Shown piece by piece: positions 39,915 through 46,557 of a stretch of 64,000 nucleotides of DNA. Source of the DNA: a virus; IMG/VR virus record IMGVR_UViG_3300023174_000050, positions 1 through 64,000 of that record. One strand, given 5' to 3'. The notes under the pieces are model-generated. The model was not told where the DNA came from and searched no databases. It saw nothing but the letters and a program-made list of their open reading frames with translations. Within the stretch, counting starts at the first letter, position 1. Every line of letters starts with the position of its first letter. The translations under genes and the position numbers were made by a program.

Positions 39915-40199
39915 ATGAAAGTAATAATCAATAAATGTTATGGTGGATTTGGTCTTAGTAAAGAAGCTGAGAACAAATACAAGGAACTAGCTGGTATCTC
40001 AGATCCAAACTTTTACGACCGTAGCATTGCAAGAGACGATGCGCATTTGATTGCGCTGGTTGAGCTGATGGGATCAGAGGCCAGCGGTAGGTATGCTGAC
40101 TTAAGGATTGTGGAAATTCCAGATGACATTAAGTGGTACATCGAGGAATATGATGGATTGGAATGGGTGGCAGAAACACATAGGACTTGGGGTCAATAA
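39915..40199 (+). CDS. Conserved phage protein, KVIINKCYGGFGLS family
   Basis: The product has 94 residues from ATG 39915. The N-terminal KVIINKCYGGFGLSKEAENK is a widespread phage signature, usually followed by a helical region and 'DLRIVEIPDDIKWYIEEYDG' near the end. The function is unknown in all phages I recall. Its stop overlaps the next ATG. Confidence 0.8.
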   Translation: MKVIINKCYGGFGLSKEAENKYKELAGISDPNFYDRSIARDDAHLIALVELMGSEASGRYADLRIVEIPDDIKWYIEEYDGLEWVAETHRTWGQ

Positions 40200-40381
40200 T
40201 GAACACCATTGTATTTGTTTTGATTGTGTTAAACAGTAATGGGCATTTTACCAATACAGTGATTCCCACAATGGAATTTAATACCTTTGAAAAATGTGAA
40301 CAGGCTATTCGTGCATTTGAAACAGATGCAAAGGGTAAAAAAGGATATGTGGATATGCGATGTGTAAGGATTGAAAAATGA
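40199..40381 (+). CDS. Small exported or membrane protein
   Basis: The product has 60 residues from ATG 40199: a hydrophobic N-terminus (NTIVFVLIVLNSNGHF) and two Cys in the mature part (FEKCEQAIRAF; DMRCVRIEK). The gene at 40908 has the same layout (hydrophobic start, then 'TYQECKDL' and a Cys near the end), so the two are probably paralogous. A periplasmic disulfide protein is plausible. Confidence 0.65.
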   Translation: MNTIVFVLIVLNSNGHFTNTVIPTMEFNTFEKCEQAIRAFETDAKGKKGYVDMRCVRIEK

Positions 40382-40503
40382 AAAAATATTTGGACCCGGA
40401 TTTTATTATAATGTTTTTATGGTTTATTATACTACAGCCTTTGATATTCTTTTTGTCTATGGGTGTCTTCTTATCAGCAGTGTACCAAAGCATTTGGGGA
40501 TAA
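40378..40503 (+). CDS. Tiny membrane protein
   Basis: The product has 41 residues with one long hydrophobic segment at ~9-36 (FIIMFLWFIILQPLIFFLSM). It begins in an ATGA overlap. Function unknown. Confidence 0.55.
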   Translation: MKKYLDPDFIIMFLWFIILQPLIFFLSMGVFLSAVYQSIWG

Positions 40504-40504
40504 T

Positions 40505-40711
40505 ATGAACAATCGAATCAAAGAACTTGAAAAACAATGCTGGAGTCATCGTGTTGACGGAGTTCTGGTAGACGGACATTTGCATTTTGATACGCAAAAG
40601 TTTGCCGAGTTGATTGTAAAGGAATGTGCTCTTACCGCAGGTTTGATGGAGCATGAAGGTCGCAAAGGTATCGGCGCACAAATATTAGATAATTTTGGAG
40701 TTGAAGAATGA
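40505..40711 (+). CDS. Small protein, tandem paralogue A
   Basis: The product has 68 residues (MNNRIKELEKQCWSHRVDGV; FDTQKFAELIVKECALTAGL; ending DNFGVEE). It aligns with the next gene over its full length. The 'RIKEL...KFAELIVKECA...FGVE' pattern is a family recurring in many phages, function unknown. Confidence 0.7.
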   Translation: MNNRIKELEKQCWSHRVDGVLVDGHLHFDTQKFAELIVKECALTAGLMEHEGRKGIGAQILDNFGVEE

Positions 40712-40908
40712 ACGAGCGCATTAGATCCCTTGCAAGACAAAGCCATTTAGATGTATATGGACTTGGTCTAGATAAAGTCAAATGGGAAGCTGTCCTAGGA
40801 CAGTTCGCCGAGTCAATTGTCAGGGAATGTGCTGATATAGCAACAATGAATCAATATCAGCCTTTGACTGCTGGTACATATGTTCTTAAACATTTTGGAG
40901 TTGAATAA
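40708..40908 (+). CDS. Small protein, tandem paralogue B
   Basis: The product has 66 residues (MNERIRSLARQSHLDVYGLG; GQFAESIVRECADIATMNQY; LKHFGVE). It is the second copy of the pair with 40505, starting in an ATGA overlap with copy A. The copies differ strongly in the middle, so duplication is not recent. Confidence 0.7.
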   Translation: MNERIRSLARQSHLDVYGLGLDKVKWEAVLGQFAESIVRECADIATMNQYQPLTAGTYVLKHFGVE

Positions 40909-41075
40909 TGTGGTCATTAATTATAGCGTTTATGATAGATACAGTCCCCGTTGAAGCACGGTACATTCAGTTGGCTGAAATGAAGACATATCAAGAGTGT
41001 AAAGATCTATCTAATATACTTAGGAAACATGGGCTCAACGGTGATACCTTTCTATTCTGTGTGGAGAAACAATAA
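40908..41075 (+). CDS. Small exported protein, paralogue of the one at 40199
   Basis: The product has 55 residues: a hydrophobic start MWSLIIAFMIDTVPVEARYI, the block MKTYQECKDLSNILR, and a final FLFCVEKQ. It shares layout and Cys positions with the protein at 40199. It overlaps genes at both ends by one base. Confidence 0.6.
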   Translation: MWSLIIAFMIDTVPVEARYIQLAEMKTYQECKDLSNILRKHGLNGDTFLFCVEKQ

Positions 41076-41266
41076 TGGCAAATAAAAGAGTAAAAATAGA
41101 ACTATATGCAGAAGCACCTTATATGCAGGGTTATGCATCAGGATTGGCAACGGAACAATTCTTTAATCCATATGCTGATGTAGAAAATGCAGAAGCTGAT
41201 GCTGAGGACTATGAGCGAGGTTACGAGAATGCTAAAGACGTAGAGAAAAATGATACTAAATACTGA
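41075..41266 (+). CDS. Small acidic protein
   Basis: The product has 63 residues. 'YMQGYASGLATEQFFNPYAD' and a long acidic helix (VENAEADAEDYERGYENAKD) look like the small 'YxxGY..G' phage proteins that pair with other early genes. It overlaps the next gene by 17 bases. Function unknown. Confidence 0.6.
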   Translation: MANKRVKIELYAEAPYMQGYASGLATEQFFNPYADVENAEADAEDYERGYENAKDVEKNDTKY

Positions 41267-41930
41267 CAAGTATGTAGAACAAAGAATAGTTGAGTCGAGA
41301 AAGCAGGCACAGTACAGCCAACCTCCAGCAAACAGCTGGGATAACATCACAGATTACATTACATATACGCCGAATTGGCTGCATGCCGACGGTAGAATAT
41401 ACGCATCTGCCCCAGGTGAAGAGTATAGAGTAGCAGAAGTCAGCCCATATAATCCGAAGTTTGAGACGCAAATCGAAGCGGGAGTCTGGCCTATAGTAAA
41501 TGCATTGGTAAATAAGGGATATCTAACTTGTGCAAGTTGCGAAGGACACGGCAGAGATTTGGATTGTTTCGTAAGTTTAGTCACACCAACACTCGAATCA
41601 GCAATAGAACTAGTCAATCTACTAAAAATCGACCCTTGGAAAATAACAGTAAAGACTGACAGATCAATCTGGGATTATACATCTGCTCTGAAAACAACTA
41701 AAAATACATTAGGTAGAGACGAATTAAAATTAAAAGTGTTTCCATATTATAATCGAATCTTTCGCCGAAACTACGATGAATACTTCTATATAGATATGCA
41801 TTTGGCCAAGTATAGCGGATATGGTTTTATATGGAATTGGTTTACAAAGACACCGAGCAAGAAATATAAAACGGCAATGGAACAGATGACGGATCATATA
41901 ACGAACAAACTACCGTATTCAATATATTAG
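41250..41930 (+). CDS. Conserved hypothetical protein with CASCEGHG motif
   Basis: The product has 226 residues. The block WPIVNALVNKGYLTCASCEG followed by H/G and a beta-rich region recurs in phages; the Cys pair plus His looks like a potential metal site. The C-terminus is basic and aromatic. The last gene of its operon, overlapping the previous one. No enzymatic family assigned. Confidence 0.7.
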   Translation: MILNTDKYVEQRIVESRKQAQYSQPPANSWDNITDYITYTPNWLHADGRIYASAPGEEYRVAEVSPYNPKFETQIEAGVWPIVNALVNKGYLTCASCEGHGRDLDCFVSLVTPTLESAIELVNLLKIDPWKITVKTDRSIWDYTSALKTTKNTLGRDELKLKVFPYYNRIFRRNYDEYFYIDMHLAKYSGYGFIWNWFTKTPSKKYKTAMEQMTDHITNKLPYSIY

Positions 41931-41953
41931 TTTGTTGCATAATAAATAACTAT

Positions 41954-42814
41954 ATGCAAAAGACATATAGATCGATATTTATAAGCGATGTTCATCTGGG
42001 CACCAAAGATTGCCAGGCTGATAAACTAAATAATTTTCTAAAGCATAATACATGCGACACACTGTATCTGGTGGGCGATATAATAGATGCCTGGAAAATA
42101 CAGCAAAACCGATGGCGTTGGAAACAATCACACACCAACGTAGTACGTAGAATACTGGGACATGCCAAGCGCGGCACTAAAGTAATATTCATTGCAGGAA
42201 ATCACGATGAATTCTTAAGACCAATGATACCGTATGGTTTCAGTTTTGGTCTAATAGAAATACACAATCAAATAGAACATATAGGCGCAGATGGATTACA
42301 CTATCTGGTTGTACATGGAGACATGTTTGATGGCATAACACGACTAGCACCATGGCTATCATTTTTAGGAGATAAAGCCTATGATTTCATTCTTAGTCTC
42401 AATAGCAAACTTGCTTGGATTCGTCACCGTATGGGTTTTGGGTACTTTAGCCTTAGCCGTTTTCTTAAGCACCGAGTCAAAAAAGCAGTAGATTTCATCT
42501 TCAAGTTCGAAGAGAATCTGGCTCAGTATTGTAAAAAGCGTGGCTTTGATGGTGTGATTTGCGGTCACATACATCATGCTGAGATTAAGGAAATCGACGG
42601 TGTGGCATATATGAACGACGGAGACTGGGTAGAGAGTTGTACAGCATTAGTTGAACACCACGATGGTCGTTGGGAAATAGTAACTTGGACAAGGGAGAAT
42701 GACAATGAAGGTAAACAGATTAATCAGGAAAATGTACAAAGCAATACTAAGGGGCGACAAAAACAAAGAACGACGCCTTTGGTTCAAGGCAATGAGAAAG
42801 TCATTAAAGCATAA
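41954..42814 (+). CDS. plcP: PlcP-like metallophosphoesterase (phospholipase C type)
   Basis: The product has 286 residues. The metal-site motifs are complete: ISDVHLGTKD, VGDIIDAWK, GNHDE, VVHGDMFDG and GHIHHAE. This full pattern, including SLSRFLKHRVKKAVDFI and DGDWVESCTALVEH, is the family often labelled UDP-2,3-diacylglucosamine diphosphatase. True LpxH has GNRD rather than GNHD, and in several bacteria family members act as PlcP, which splits phospholipids to diacylglycerol under phosphate limitation. The adjacent GT4 gene supports the PlcP reading. The specificity is inferred. A late-like ATAATAAATA stands just before the ATG. Confidence 0.82.
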   Translation: MQKTYRSIFISDVHLGTKDCQADKLNNFLKHNTCDTLYLVGDIIDAWKIQQNRWRWKQSHTNVVRRILGHAKRGTKVIFIAGNHDEFLRPMIPYGFSFGLIEIHNQIEHIGADGLHYLVVHGDMFDGITRLAPWLSFLGDKAYDFILSLNSKLAWIRHRMGFGYFSLSRFLKHRVKKAVDFIFKFEENLAQYCKKRGFDGVICGHIHHAEIKEIDGVAYMNDGDWVESCTALVEHHDGRWEIVTWTRENDNEGKQINQENVQSNTKGRQKQRTTPLVQGNEKVIKA

Positions 42815-42836
42815 GCATACTGAAGTTATACGATGA
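42705..42836 (+). CDS. Small basic protein overlapping the plcP 3' end
   Basis: The reading frame gives 43 residues, MKVNRLIRKMYKAILRGDKN then KERRLWFKAMRKSLKHKHTE, extremely basic and helical, behind GGGAG. It overlaps the last 110 bases of plcP in another frame, and its TGA overlaps the ATG of the glycosyltransferase, so it would couple the two. The plcP C-terminus here (~36 residues, Gln/Asn/Lys-rich) looks non-conserved, as expected if this second frame is under selection. Confidence 0.55.
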   Translation: MKVNRLIRKMYKAILRGDKNKERRLWFKAMRKSLKHKHTEVIR

Positions 42837-43828
42837 AAACGATTTTAATTATAACCGATAATCTACCGGATCAAATAAATGGCGTTGTCACGACTTACAA
42901 AAACATTGAGATTTGCGCGTCTCGTGACGGTTATAACGTTGTGGTGCTTCATCCCGGGTGGTTCCGCTACTTTAATTGCCCTGGCTACAACGAAGTCAAG
43001 ATTGCCTATCCCCGGCAAATGGGCAAGAAGATTGCGGAGATACGTCCGGATTATATCCACATCGCCACAGAAGGTCCTCTTGGTTTGTGGGCTAGAAAGT
43101 ATCTTTCATTATGTAATTATCGCTACAATACCGCTTATCATACTAAGTTTCCAGAAGGACTTAATAAACTATTTGGAATACCTGAAGCATTTACTTGGCC
43201 TTTAGTACGTTGGTTTCATAAGCATTCCGGCAAGGTCCTGACGACCACAAACACAATGGTAAATGAACTAAGGAACCATGGCTTTGACGGCGAAGTAATA
43301 CCATGGACCCGAGGAGTAGATAGAGATATATTTAACCCGACGCACAGAGTAAACACTATTAGCAAGTATATACTATGCGTATCACGCGTCAGTAAAGAAA
43401 AGAACCTTGAAGACTTTCTAAGTCTTGACTACCCGGGATATCTCAAAGTAATGGTAGGCGACGGCCCCATGCTGGATGCATATAAGAAAAAGTATTCAGA
43501 CGTACACTTTACAGGCTACAAAACGGGTAAAGATCTGGCACAGTATTACGCAAACGCAGAAGTATTTGTATTTCCAAGTAAATGGGAGACTTTTGGAATT
43601 GTAATGATCGAAGCCATGGCCTGCGGAACTCCTGTAGCAGCATATAACGTAACGGGCCCAAAAGACGTAATAGATCAAGGAATAACAGGCTATATGGATA
43701 CTTCATTAAGTACAGCAATAGATAAGTGTTTAAAGTTGGATAGAAACAACGTACATAAAGCAAGCTATAGATGGTCATGGGAAAACGCGTGGCGAATATT
43801 TAAAGATAATCTTATAAGTAAAGTATAA
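42833..43828 (+). CDS. GT4 glycosyltransferase, Agt-like
   Basis: The product has 331 residues with the GT-B fold of family GT4. Visible are an N-terminal acceptor domain (IITDNLPDQINGVVTTYKNI; HIATEGPLGLWARKYL; YHTKFPEGLNKLFG) and the nucleotide-sugar site with the EX7E motif in ETFGIVMIEAMACGTPV. The acceptor half resembles glycolipid-forming enzymes (SqdX/Agt/MgtA class) that glycosylate diacylglycerol. Next to a PlcP-like gene, it would use the diacylglycerol released. Substrates are inferred. A strong terminator follows. Confidence 0.85.
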   Translation: MKTILIITDNLPDQINGVVTTYKNIEICASRDGYNVVVLHPGWFRYFNCPGYNEVKIAYPRQMGKKIAEIRPDYIHIATEGPLGLWARKYLSLCNYRYNTAYHTKFPEGLNKLFGIPEAFTWPLVRWFHKHSGKVLTTTNTMVNELRNHGFDGEVIPWTRGVDRDIFNPTHRVNTISKYILCVSRVSKEKNLEDFLSLDYPGYLKVMVGDGPMLDAYKKKYSDVHFTGYKTGKDLAQYYANAEVFVFPSKWETFGIVMIEAMACGTPVAAYNVTGPKDVIDQGITGYMDTSLSTAIDKCLKLDRNNVHKASYRWSWENAWRIFKDNLISKV

Positions 43829-43851
43829 GGCCTTATTATAGGCCTTTTTTT
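43827..43851 (+). terminator. Strong intrinsic terminator
   Basis: AAGGCCT (43827-43833) pairs with AGGCCTT (43840-43846), 6-base loop, followed by TTTTT. The stem covers the end of the glycosyltransferase gene, closing the plcP-agt unit. Confidence 0.88.
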
Positions 43852-44202
43852 ACGGCTAAATGATTAGTTGTACTGAGAGTTGAATCAAATAGTTGCTTAT
43901 AGAGTTGTGCGTAGAGTTGCTTATACAATATAAGATGCTGCTAGCGTTAGAGTTAGCAATATAAGATGCTGCTGAGGTTATTGCAATCGAGCCTATATTA
44001 GACGGTATTTATGTGGTAGAAAAGAGCGAATACGTAGCAATTACGAAGAATCCCACAGAGTCTTGATGTTTATTATAGTTCTTGATTTCTTAAAACAGAA
44101 TTATTATAAAGCTTTCTGTTTAATCTCCAGGCGAAATATAACACCTTTCTATTATAATAAGAAATTATTAATCTAGTTTGGCTGGTTTGCACACTTGCAC
44201 AG
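43852..44202 (+). other. Non-coding gap of about 350 bases
   Basis: No supported gene. It contains a 17-base direct repeat (43926-43942, 43957-43973), several scattered AGAGTTG/TAGTTGC elements (43876-43925), and an open stretch near 43966-44070 without a start codon that reads like a decayed gene end (DAAEVIAIEPILDGIYVV). The rest is AT-rich. Origin, recombination scar and small-RNA roles all remain possible. Confidence 0.6.
43926..43973 (+). repeat. 17-base direct repeat
   Basis: CAATATAAGATGCTGCT occurs at 43926-43942 and 43957-43973, 31 bases apart, in the non-coding gap. The copies are identical and flanked by GAGTTG-like sequences. Confidence 0.85.
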
Positions 44203-44233
44203 AGACCCGTTACCCTACTCAGTTAAAGGGTCT
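44203..44233 (+). terminator. Hairpin upstream of the promoter at 44238
   Basis: AGACCC (44203-44208) / GGGTCT (44228-44233) followed by TT, four bases before the -35. Same hairpin-promoter layout as at 44565 and 44795. Confidence 0.55.
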
Positions 44234-44237
44234 TTGC

Positions 44238-44266
44238 TTGACGGGGTATCCAAATTGTGCTATAAT
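44238..44266 (+). promoter_or_regulatory. Sigma70-type phage promoter
   Basis: TTGACG 44238-44243, 17-base spacer with ATCCAAATTGTGC, TATAAT 44261-44266, extended -10. Leader GGCATGAACAGAAACAAGG leads to the ATG at 44297. Confidence 0.9.
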
Positions 44267-44296
44267 AGAGGCATGAACAGAAACAAGGAGCAGAAC

Positions 44297-44584
44297 ATGA
44301 GAACCCCATTTTTTATTGTAGCAATACGATGCGAGTATACCGGCAACCCTGTAGCAGCTACTATGCAAGTGTTCTCAGACCGCGAGGATGCATATGAAGC
44401 GGTTCGTGCGTACGAGCGCGCAGACCCAGGGCAAGGTGCGCAGGTCTGGGTCGAGCAACCCGTCGGTGGCTTTAAAGCAGTAGCGATGGTCGAGAACGAC
44501 GAAGTTGTGTATTTTAACGAAGATGACGATGACGGTCAGCCCGACGAAGCTCAAGAATGGCACAGCTATGACCCTGATTGCTAA
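44297..44584 (+). CDS. Hypothetical acidic protein
   Basis: The product has 95 residues from ATG 44297, behind AAGGAG; an in-frame ATG in the leader at 44273 would add MNRNKEQN. The sequence (FFIVAIRCEYTGNPVAATMQ; DREDAYEAVRAYERADPGQG) is alpha/beta with a very acidic end. Its codons are markedly more G+C-rich than the surrounding genes. The stop lies inside a perfect hairpin. Confidence 0.7.
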   Translation: MRTPFFIVAIRCEYTGNPVAATMQVFSDREDAYEAVRAYERADPGQGAQVWVEQPVGGFKAVAMVENDEVVYFNEDDDDGQPDEAQEWHSYDPDC

Positions 44585-44595
44585 AGGGTCATAGC
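44565..44595 (+). terminator. Hairpin overlapping a stop codon and abutting the next promoter
   Basis: Perfect 10-bp stem GCTATGACCC (44565-44574) / GGGTCATAGC (44586-44595), 11-base loop. It contains the stop codon of the preceding gene and ends on the base before TTGACA. Confidence 0.65.
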
Positions 44596-44624
44596 TTGAC
44601 AGTTTGGTCAGAATGTGCTATAAT
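44596..44624 (+). promoter_or_regulatory. Sigma70-type phage promoter
   Basis: TTGACA 44596-44601, 17-base spacer with GTCAGAATGTGC, TATAAT 44619-44624, extended -10. Confidence 0.92.
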
Positions 44625-44657
44625 TGAGACATAATTTAAAGAGAAAAGGAAATTAAA

Positions 44658-44810
44658 ATGCAAGATTCACAAAAGCAACAATTAGACAGCTTATTAATTA
44701 GCGTGCAAAATGCTTTAGACGAACTCGGTTTAGACGAAAATGATGCTGTGCAAAATGCATTTAATGCTTTAGCATGTGCTATTGAAAATAATAGTAACCC
44801 TACAGACTGA
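44658..44810 (+). CDS. Small helical protein
   Basis: The product has 50 residues (MQDSQKQQLDSLLISVQNAL; DENDAVQNAFNALACAIENN), acidic and fully helical, in its own one-gene transcription unit behind AAAGGA. It is like many tiny early proteins that bind host factors. The end overlaps a hairpin. Confidence 0.65.
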   Translation: MQDSQKQQLDSLLISVQNALDELGLDENDAVQNAFNALACAIENNSNPTD

Positions 44811-44817
44811 AGGGTTA
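44795..44817 (+). terminator. Hairpin overlapping a stop codon
   Basis: TAACCCT (44795-44801) / AGGGTTA (44811-44817), 9-base loop containing the gene's TGA, followed by TTT. Confidence 0.65.
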
Positions 44818-44829
44818 TTTGAAAAAGAT

Positions 44830-44858
44830 TTGACAAGTTAGCCAAAAGCACATATAAT
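44830..44858 (+). promoter_or_regulatory. Sigma70-type phage promoter
   Basis: TTGACA 44830-44835, 17-base spacer with GCCAAAAGCACA, TATAAT 44853-44858. The leader repeats the one at 44238. Confidence 0.92.
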
Positions 44859-44888
44859 TACGGCATGAACAGAAACAAGGAACAGACA

Positions 44889-45791
44889 ATGAATATAGTG
44901 ATCAAACACAACCCCGGTAAGAATCGTTACGAGGGTTTTGTCGACGGCAAAATGGTTTCGCGTTCACGTCACGAATCATATGTAAAAGACCAGTTAGCTA
45001 AGCTGGGTTTTAGCGTAGGCGAGACACAGAACAATGTTACTGAGAAAGCATCAGAATTTGGTATCAACGAGCGCTTTAGCTTCGTAGAGCAGATGGTCGG
45101 CATGGTCGCTAAAAAGACAATTGCATCAGCAATTATCACAGGTCAGGGCGGCCTGGGTAAGACGCACACGGTGTTGAAAGCTCTTAAGACCAACGGCATG
45201 GCAGACACCACAGATCTCGCTAAGTTCGAGATTGGTGCTCGCATTAATACACCTAAGTCATATCGGGTGATCAAAGGCTTCTCTACAGCAAAGGGCCTGT
45301 ATCGTACGCTGTTCGAAGGCAACGGCCAGGTGCTGGTGTTCGATGACTGTGACAGTGTGTTGACAGACCCCGTAGCATTGAATTTGCTTAAAGGTGCTCT
45401 TGACTCATACGGCGAGCGCTGGATCTCCTGGAACGCAGATATGAAGGACGAGGATCTGCCTAGGTCATTCAAGTTCACAGGTACGATCATTTTCATCTCG
45501 AACAAAGACCTCGAGCGTTTAGACCAAGCAGTTCGTTCGCGAGCAATGTGCGTTGACCTAAGCATGACACAAGGTCAAAAGATCGAGCGCATGGAAGTAC
45601 TTGTAGCAGACCCCGAGTTTCTCGAGGATTACAGCACAGCCTACAAAGCAGACGCAATCAACTTTTTGCGTGACAACATGAACAGCATCAAGAATTTGAG
45701 TTTGCGTACTCTGATAGCAGCGACAAAGATTCGTGCAGAGGGTGGCAATTGGAAGAACTTGGCTAAGTATGTTATTACTCAAGGTGCGTAA
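44889..45791 (+). CDS. AAA+ ATPase
   Basis: The product has 300 residues from ATG 44889 (in-frame ATG at 44865 in the leader). After an N-terminal ~60-residue basic segment come Walker A GQGGLGKT (residues 85-92), Walker B VLVFDDCD, a sensor-1-like IIFISN and an arginine finger region VRSRAM. The C-terminal part is helical (NLSLRTLIAATKIR). It is likely a nucleic-acid remodelling or loading ATPase, but the partner is unknown. Base composition is higher in G+C than the neighbouring AT-rich genes, suggesting a separate origin. Confidence 0.88.
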   Translation: MNIVIKHNPGKNRYEGFVDGKMVSRSRHESYVKDQLAKLGFSVGETQNNVTEKASEFGINERFSFVEQMVGMVAKKTIASAIITGQGGLGKTHTVLKALKTNGMADTTDLAKFEIGARINTPKSYRVIKGFSTAKGLYRTLFEGNGQVLVFDDCDSVLTDPVALNLLKGALDSYGERWISWNADMKDEDLPRSFKFTGTIIFISNKDLERLDQAVRSRAMCVDLSMTQGQKIERMEVLVADPEFLEDYSTAYKADAINFLRDNMNSIKNLSLRTLIAATKIRAEGGNWKNLAKYVITQGA

Positions 45792-45809
45792 TTATAACAC
45801 CAAAAGGGG

Positions 45810-45840
45810 CTGGGGTCAATACCCCAGTACCCCGAAGGGT
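45810..45840 (+). terminator. Double hairpin before a promoter
   Basis: CTGGGGT (45810-45816) / ACCCCAG (45821-45827) with a CAAT loop, then ACCC-CGAA-GGGT (45829-45840) with a tetraloop. No long U-run. Six bases before the next -35. Confidence 0.6.
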
Positions 45841-45845
45841 TATTC

Positions 45846-45874
45846 TTGACACAACCACGAAACGGTGTTATAAT
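45846..45874 (+). promoter_or_regulatory. Sigma70-type phage promoter
   Basis: TTGACA 45846-45851, 17-base spacer with ACGAAACGGTGT, TATAAT 45869-45874, extended -10. It serves the two genes at 45901 and 46169. Confidence 0.92.
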
Positions 45875-45900
45875 CGAGACATAGTAACAAAGGAGCAGAT

Positions 45901-46158
45901 ATGAAAGAACTCAAAGCGTACGTAGAGAAGGCCAATCAGTGGAACGCGATCTTCAAGGGCCCTCAGTACTCGTTGTCATCGGCTACAGATCGCCAAAAGC
46001 TCGCTGATAAGATCTCCGGAGACCTCTCCCCAGAGCATCTGACATGCGACGGCGAATTACCCGCAGCAACAGTTAGAGCCCGTCACAAGCAACTGACCAC
46101 AGTAGCAAAGCAGTTGCTGGCGCTAGACCCCTCAGTCAAGATGTATGAATTCGCTTAA
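45901..46158 (+). CDS. Hypothetical basic protein
   Basis: The product has 85 residues (MKELKAYVEKANQWNAIFKG; ELPAATVRARHKQLTTVAKQ), helical, with the G+C-rich codon use of the AAA+ gene. The 3' end overlaps the ribosome-binding site of the next gene. Function unknown. Confidence 0.7.
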   Translation: MKELKAYVEKANQWNAIFKGPQYSLSSATDRQKLADKISGDLSPEHLTCDGELPAATVRARHKQLTTVAKQLLALDPSVKMYEFA

Positions 46159-46168
46159 GGAGCAACGC

Positions 46169-46342
46169 ATGAAGGACTTAATCATAGACATAGAACCCCT
46201 GATGCGCGAAGGGTTTAACGCGTTTAGCATTGCGACCCTTATGGGCATAGATATAGAGCTCGTAGAGCAATGCATCGCATATATAGACGAACTGCGTTAC
46301 CACGAGGATATGGCCCAAGACCCATACCGTATAGTATCCTAA
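46169..46342 (+). CDS. Small HTH-like protein
   Basis: The product has 57 residues from ATG 46169 behind AAGGAG. 'MREGFNAFSIATLMGIDIEL' reads as a helix-turn-helix with 'VEQCIAYIDEL' as its second helix, close to the gene at 36201. A DNA-binding regulator is possible. Confidence 0.65.
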   Translation: MKDLIIDIEPLMREGFNAFSIATLMGIDIELVEQCIAYIDELRYHEDMAQDPYRIVS

Positions 46343-46364
46343 CAGGATTTTAGCTCTCTAGCAC

Positions 46365-46395
46365 AGACCCCCCTAAATTAGCCAGTGAGGGGTCT
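46365..46395 (+). terminator. Probable terminator hairpin
   Basis: AGACCCC (46365-46371) / GGGGTCT (46389-46395), 17-base loop, no clear U-run, just after the last gene of the G+C-rich island. Confidence 0.5.
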
Positions 46396-46465
46396 CGTAT
46401 GCTTATATAGCATATAGCAACCTGCTTATATTATCCATCCAAACCGAACCTCAAATAGTCCACAC

Positions 46466-46548
46466 AAAAAAATTTCCCAGGGAATCTGAATCAAGATTCC
46501 GCTTCTAGGAAAAATCTTCAAATAAACCTCCTTAAAAAAATTTCCCAG
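46466..46548 (+). repeat. 15-base direct repeat flanking a hairpin
   Basis: AAAAAAATTTCCCAG at 46466-46480 and 46534-46548. The first copy is followed at once by the perfect hairpin GGAATCT (46481-46487) / AGATTCC (46494-46500). The repeats lie in the 215-base non-coding leader of the gene at 46558. Confidence 0.8.
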
Positions 46549-46557
46549 AGAAAAATT

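Noticed and set aside
41954-42814. Assignment as LpxH (lipid A synthesis)
   Set aside because: The sequence has GNHDE instead of the GNRD of LpxH and full-length similarity to the PlcP-containing family; a glycosyltransferase neighbour also fits PlcP better. It is still only an inference.
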